A stretch of 64,000 nt of DNA from Sanderia malayensis (taxonomy: Eukaryota; Cnidaria; Scyphozoa; Semaeostomeae; Pelagiidae). The notes beneath the pieces are model-generated. The model was not told where the DNA came from and made no database searches. It saw only the letters and a list, made by a program, of their open reading frames with translations. Location of the stretch: assembly GCA_013076295.1 (NCBI GenBank), contig RQOL01000828.1, positions 248,001 to 312,000 on the forward strand, written 5' to 3'. Shown here piece after piece: positions 58,574-64,000 of the stretch. The translations under genes and the position numbers were made by a program. The stretch's first letter is position 1. The number at the start of each line of letters is the position of its first letter.

Positions 58574-60034
58574 AACGAGCTATGAAGCTCTAAAAGTAAA
58601 CTCTTTTGTAATTTAATGCCTTTTTTGTATGCATAAGAGCAAAGGAACAACAATATAAACTCAAAATATATTCACAACCAGGGTTTCCAACCCTGGGTTT
58701 CTAGCATGCTAGGAGAGCACTCTACCATTGAGCTGCACCCCGAAAGAGGTATCAAACTCAAGCAGTCAAAGTTTCTGTAACTTAACAGACTTTCTTGTAT
58801 GCATAATTGCAAATAAACAATCAATATAATCTCAAATAGATGGAGCAGTAGGGTCGCGAAACATAGGCCTCTCGCATGCTAAGCGAGCACTCTACCACTG
58901 AGCTACACCCCCAACGAGATAGTAAACTCTAGCAGTGAAGGCCTTTGTAAGTTAACGTTTTTTCGTATATGCATAAGTTCAAATAACTTATGAAACTAAT
59001 CTCAAAACATATTCAGCAGCAGGGTTTCCAACCCTGGGCCTCTAGCATGCTAGGAGAGCACTCTGCCATTGAGCTGCATCCCGGATGAGCTATCAAACTC
59101 AAGCAGTCGAAGTTTCTGTAACGTAACACCCTTTCCTGTATGCATAATTGCAAATATACAATCAAAATAATCTCAAAATAGATGGAGGAGCAGGGTTTCG
59201 AACGCTGGGCCTCTCGCATGCAATGCAAGCGCTCTACCACTGAGCTACACCCCGGATGAGATAGTAAAGTTTGGCAGTGAAAGCTTTTGGAAGTTAACGC
59301 CGTTTCGTATATGCATAAGTTCAAAAAACTCATGAAACTAATCTCAAAATTTGTGCAGTGGCAGGGTTTCCAACCCTAGGCTTCTAGCATGCTAGAAGAA
59401 CACTCTACCACTGAGCTACACCCCCGATGAGAGATCAAACTCAAGCAGTCAAAGGTTTCGTTACTTAACGCCATTTCTTGTATGTATAATTGCAAATAAA
59501 CAATCAAAATAATCTCAAAATAGATGGAGGAACAGGGTTTCAAACCCTGGGTCTCTCGCATGCTAAGCGAGCACTCTACGACTGAGCTACACCCCCGATG
59601 AGATAGTAAACTCTAGCAGTGAAAGCATTTTTAAGTTAACGCCTTTTCGTAGATGCATAAGTTCAAATAACTTATGAAACTAATCTCAAAAACATATTGA
59701 CGAGCAGGGTTTCCATCCCTGGGCTTCTGGCATGCGAAGAGAACACTACCACTGAGCTGCACCCCAGATGAGCTATCAAACTCAACCAGTCAAAGTTTCT
59801 GTAACTTAACACCCTTTCTTGTATGCATAAATGCAAATAAACAACCAAAATAATCTCAAAATTGATGGAGGGACAGGGTTTCGAAACCTGGGCTTCTGGC
59901 ATGCAATGCCAGCGCCATACCACTGAGCTATACCCCCAACGAGCTATGAAGCTCTAGAAGTGTACTCTTTTGTAATATAATGCCTTTTTTGTATGCATAA
60001 ATGCAAATGAAGAACAATATAATCTCAAAATAGA

Positions 60035-60106
60035 TTGAAGAGCAGGGTTTCGAACCCTGGGCCTCTCGCATGCTAAGCGAGCACTCTACCACTGAGCTAC
60101 ACCCCC
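60035..60106 (-). tRNA. tRNA-Ala(AGC)
   Basis: All arms as in the best copy, but acceptor 3' strand CTCTTCA loses the end pair 1-72. G3:U70, A and B boxes present. Confidence 0.45.
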
Positions 60107-60376
60107 AACGAGCTATGAAGCTCTAGAAGTGAACGCTTTTGTAAGTTAACGCCTTCTCATTTATGCATAAGTTCAAATAACTTTTGAAACTAATCTTAAA
60201 ACATATTCACGAACAGAGTTTCCAACCCTGGGCTTCTAGCATGCTAGGAGAGCTCTCTACTATTGAGCTGCACCCCGGAAGAGCTATCAAACTCAAGCAG
60301 TCAAAGTTTCTGTAACTTAACGCACTTTCTTGTATGCATAATTTCAAATAAACAATCAATATAATCTCAAAATAGA

Positions 60377-60448
60377 TGGAGGAGTAGGGTTTCGAACCCT
60401 AGGCTTTTCGCATGCTAAGCGAGCCCTCTGCCACTGAGCTACATCCCC
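60377..60448 (-). tRNA. tRNA-Ala(AGC)-like copy
   Basis: Anticodon arm perfect (AGC); T stem compensated to TAGGG/CCCTA, a paired change that keeps base-pairing. Acceptor GGGGATG has two mismatches. Confidence 0.4.
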
Positions 60449-62760
60449 GATGAGATAGTAAACTCTAGCAGTGAAGGCTTTTGCAAGTTAACGCCTTTTC
60501 CTGTATGCATAAGTTCAAATAACTTATGAAACTAATCTCTAAACATATTCAGGAGCAGGGTTTCCAACCCTGGGCTTCTAGCATGCTAGGAAAGCACTCT
60601 AAAATTGAGCTGCACCCCGGATGAGCTATCAAACTCAACCAGTCAAAGTTTCTGTAACTTAACACCCTTTCTTGTATGCATAATTGCAAATAAACAATCA
60701 AAATAATCTCAAAATTGATGGAGGGACAGGGTTTCGAAAACTGGGCTTCTGGCATGCAATGCCAGGGCCCTACCACTGAGCTACACCCCCAACGAGCTAT
60801 GAAGCTCTAGAAGTGTACTCTTTTGTAATATAATGCCTTCTTTGTATGCATAAATGCAAATGAACAACAATATAATCTCAAAATAAATGGAGGAGCAGGG
60901 TTTCGAAGCCTGGGCCTCTCGCATGCTAACCGAGAACTCTACCACTTAGCTACACCCCCGATGAGATAGTACACTCTAGCAGTGAAAGCTTTTGTAAGTT
61001 AACGCCTTTTCGTAAATGCATAAGTTCAAATAACTTAGGAAACTAAACTCAAAACATATGCAGGAGCAGGGTTACCAACCCTGGGCTTCTAGCGTGCGAA
61101 GAGAACACTCTACCACTGAGCTGCACCCCCGATGAGCTGTTAGTCTCAAGCAGTCAAGGTTTCTGTAACTTAACGCCATTTCTTGTATGCATAATTGCTA
61201 ATAAACAATCAAAATAATCACAAAATAGATGGAAGAGCAGGGTTTCCAACCCTGGGCTTCTAGCATGCTAGGAGAGCACTCTAAAATTGAGCTGCACCCC
61301 GGATGAGCTATCAAACTCAACCAGTCAAAGTTTCTGTAACTTAACACCCTTTCTTGTATGCATAATTGCAAATAAACAATCAAAATAATCTCAAAATTGA
61401 TGGAGGGACAGGGTTTCGAAAACTGGGCTTCTGGCATGCAATGCCAGCGCCCTACCACTGAGCTACACCCCCAACGAGCTATGAAGCTCTAGAAGTGTAC
61501 TATTTTGTAATTTAATGCCTTTTTTGTATGCATAAATACAAATGAACAACAATATAATCTCAAAATAGATGGAGGAGCCGGGTTTCGAAGCCTGGGCCTC
61601 TCGCATGCTAACCGAGAACTCTACCACTTAGCTACACCCCCGATGAGATAGTAAACTCTAGCAGTGAAGGCTTTTGTAAGTTAACGCCTTTTCGTATATG
61701 CATAAGTTCAAATAACTTATGAAACTAATCTCTAAACATATTCAGGAGCAGGGTTTCCAACCCTGGGCATCTAGCATGCGAAGAGAACACTACCACTGAG
61801 CTGCACCCCAGATGAGCTATCAAACTCAACCAGTCAAAGTTTCTGTAACTTAACACCCTTTCTTGTATGCATAATTGCAAATAAACAATCAAAATAATCT
61901 CAAAATTGATGGAGGGACAGGTTTTCGAAACCTGGGCTTCTGGCATGCAATGCCAGGGCCCTACCACTGAGCTACACCCCCAACGAGCTATGAAGCTCTA
62001 GAAGTGTACTCTTTTGTAATATAATGCCTTTTTTGTATGCATAAATGCAAATGAACAACAATATAATCTCAAAATAGATGGAGGAGCAGGGTTTAGAAGC
62101 CTGGGCCTCTCGCATGCTAACCGAGAACTCTACCACTGAGCTACACCCCCGATGAGATAGTAAACTCTAGAAGTGAAAGCTTTTGTAAGTTAACGCCTTT
62201 TCGTAAATGCATAAGTTCAAATAACTTAAGAAACTAATCTCAAAACATATGCAGGAGCAGGGTTTCCAACCCTGGGCTTCTAGCATGCGAAGAGAACACT
62301 CTACCACTGAGCTGCACCCCGGATGAGCTATCAAACTCAACCAGTCAAAGTTTCTGTAACTTAACACCCTTTCTTGTATGCATAATTGCAAATAAACAAT
62401 CAAAAAAATCTCAAAATTGATGGAGGGACAGGGTTTCGAGAACTGGGCTTCTGGCATGCAATGCCAGCGCCCTACCACTGAGCTACACCCCCAACGAGCT
62501 ATGAAGCTCTAGAAGTGTACTCTTTTGTAATATAATGCCTTTTTTGTATGCATAAATGCAAATGAACAACAATATAATCTCAAAATAGATGGAGGAGCAG
62601 GGTTTCCAACCCTGGGCTTCTAGCATGCGAAGAGAACACGCTACCACTGAGCTGCACCTCCGATGAGCTGTTAATCTCAAGCAGTCAAAGTTTCTGTAAC
62701 TTGAAGCCATTTCTTGTATGCATAATTGCTAATAAACAATCAAAATAATCACAAAATAGA

Positions 62761-62832
62761 TGGAAGAGCAGGGTTTCGAACCCTGGGCCTCTCGCATGCT
62801 AAGCGAGCACTCTACCACTGAGCTACACCCCC
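62761..62832 (-). tRNA. tRNA-Ala(AGC)
   Basis: Complete cloverleaf; acceptor GGGGGTG/CTCTTCC keeps G3:U70 (and a second wobble at 4-69). A and B boxes intact, TTTT downstream. Confidence 0.5.
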
Positions 62833-64000
62833 AACGAGCTATGAAGCTCTAGAAGTGAACGCTTTTGCAAGTTAACGCCTTCTCATTTATGCATAAGTTC
62901 AAATAACTTTTGAAACTAATCTTAAAACATATTCACGAACAGAGTTTCCAACCCTGGGCTTCTAGCATGCTAGGAGAGCTCTCTAATATTGAGCTGCACC
63001 CCGGAAGAGCTATCAAACTCAAGCAGTCAAAGTTTCTGTAACTTAACGCACTTTCTTGTATGCATAATTTCAAATAAACAATCAATATAATCTCAAAATA
63101 AATGGAGGAGTAGGGTTTCCAACCCTGGGCTTCTAACATGCTAGGAGAGCACTCTACCACTGAGCTGCACCCCTGATGAGCTATTCAACTCAAGCAGTCA
63201 AAGTTTCTGTAACTTAACGCCATTTCGTGTATGCATAATTGCTAATAAACAATCAAAATAATCTCAAGATAGATGGCAGAGCAGGGTTTCAAACCCTGGG
63301 CTTCTAACATGCTAGGAGAGCACTCTACCACTGAGCTGCACCCCTGATGAGCTATTAAATCAAGGAGTCAACGTTTCTGTAACTTAACGCCATTTCGTGT
63401 ATGCATAATTGCTAATAAACAATCAAAATAATTTCAAAATAGATGGCAGAGCAGGGTTTCAAACCCTGGGGCTCTCGCATTCGAAGCCAGCGCTCTACCA
63501 CTGAGCTACACCCCCAATGAGCTATGAATCCTAGAAGTCAACGCTTTTGTAACTTAATGACTTTTTTGTATGCATAAATGCAAATGAACAATCAATATAG
63601 TCTCAAAATAAATTTAGGAGCAGGATATCGAACCCTGGGGCTCTCGCATGCGAAGCCATCGCTCTACCACTCAGGTACACCCGCAACGAAGTATGAAGCT
63701 CTAGAAGTGAACGCTTTTGTAATTTAATGCCTTTTTTTGTATGCATAAATGCGAATGAACAACAACATAATCTCAAAATAGATGGAGGAGCAGGGTTTCG
63801 AAGCCTGGGCCTCTCCCATGCTAACCGAGAACTCTACCACTTAGCTACACCCCCGATGAGATAGTAAACTCTAGCAGTGAAAGCTTTTGTAAGTTAACGC
63901 CTTTTCGTAAATGCATAAGTTCAAATAACTTAGGAAACTAATCTCAAAACATATGCAGGAGCAGGGTTTCCATCCCTGGGCTTCTGGCATGGAAAGAGAA

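Larger units (their letters stand above)
40211..64000 (-). repeat. tRNA-Ala-derived satellite array, segment 5
   Basis: About 140 units, uninterrupted to the window edge. Internal higher-order copies: 41,963-44,009 repeats as 44,010-46,056 (period 2,047 bp). Blocks starting 46,045, 47,239 and 48,261 repeat at 1,194 and 1,022 bp. Blocks at 53.9 and 59.0 kb match each other and one at 24.9 kb. No gene other than tRNA-like copies. Confidence 0.9.

Noticed and set aside
21551..63160. Dozens of minus-strand frames of 60-130 codons with a repeated Cys/Ser-rich pattern (SSVVECSLSMREAQG and the like)
   Set aside because: They run through tRNA-like units and spacers on the tRNA strand. Their similarity is that of the satellite unit, and they start and stop wherever single-base changes allow. 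No independent sign of coding.
21690..64000. CRISPR array
   Set aside because: Units are about 170 bp with conserved spacers, the repeat is a tRNA, and the setting is an animal genome.
21690..64000. Dispersed tRNA-derived SINEs
   Set aside because: Units are head-to-tail with a constant period and shared spacers, and have no tail or target duplications.

Overview
The window looks like nuclear DNA of an invertebrate animal. It is A+T-rich, has GT-AG intron remains, Ty3/Gypsy elements of a type common in aquatic invertebrates, and relatives of the C. elegans-named families F54H12.2 and F54H12.3. I cannot name the species. No intact single-copy host gene is recognisable.

Bases 1 to about 14,660 hold a decayed integrated DNA virus or virus-like transposon of the Maverick/Polinton-adintovirus kind. 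All its genes run on the minus strand. In transcription order they are: a lysine/arginine-rich protein (14.1 kb), a second basic protein (13.6 kb), a Fic-domain protein (13.0 kb), an unknown protein with a CCHC-like cluster (12.3 kb), the C-terminal DNA-binding and chromodomain half of an F54H12.3-type integrase (11.2 kb), three related minor-capsid-like genes, a basic core-like protein, and an F54H12.2-like capsid-type gene cut off at 1850. Spacing is very tight (an ATGA overlap, an 8-nt overlap, and an original 1-nt gap). Most genes carry one or two breaks. Three younger insertions interrupt the block: Gypsy element 1 (1-1850), a TTAA-flanked non-autonomous DNA transposon (4268-5771), and Gypsy element 2 (6324-9799, 142-bp LTRs, ATCA target duplication). 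Two intergenic regions carry perfect four-unit heat-shock elements upstream of TATA-like boxes.

Bases 14,660 to 21,690 are a graveyard of transposon pieces: a THAP-domain remnant, an intron-containing integrase plus Ulp1/C48-protease-like gene (probably a Ginger-type DNA transposon), a pair of hairpin repeats and a gag fragment, separated by A+T-rich sequence in which I see nothing.

Bases 21,690 to 64,000 are one huge satellite array with a period near 170 bp, roughly 240 units, continuing past the window edge. Each unit contains a tRNA-Ala-derived sequence on the minus strand plus about 98 bp of conserved spacer. Some units keep a full cloverleaf, A and B boxes, the G3:U70 alanine identity pair and a downstream TTTT; most are diverged. 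The array has higher-order duplications of about 9.3 kb, 2.05 kb and 1.0-1.2 kb, and four copies of an A+T-rich insert. The stretch from about 30.2 to 36.9 kb is full of single-base deletions relative to its duplicate, which suggests poor consensus quality.
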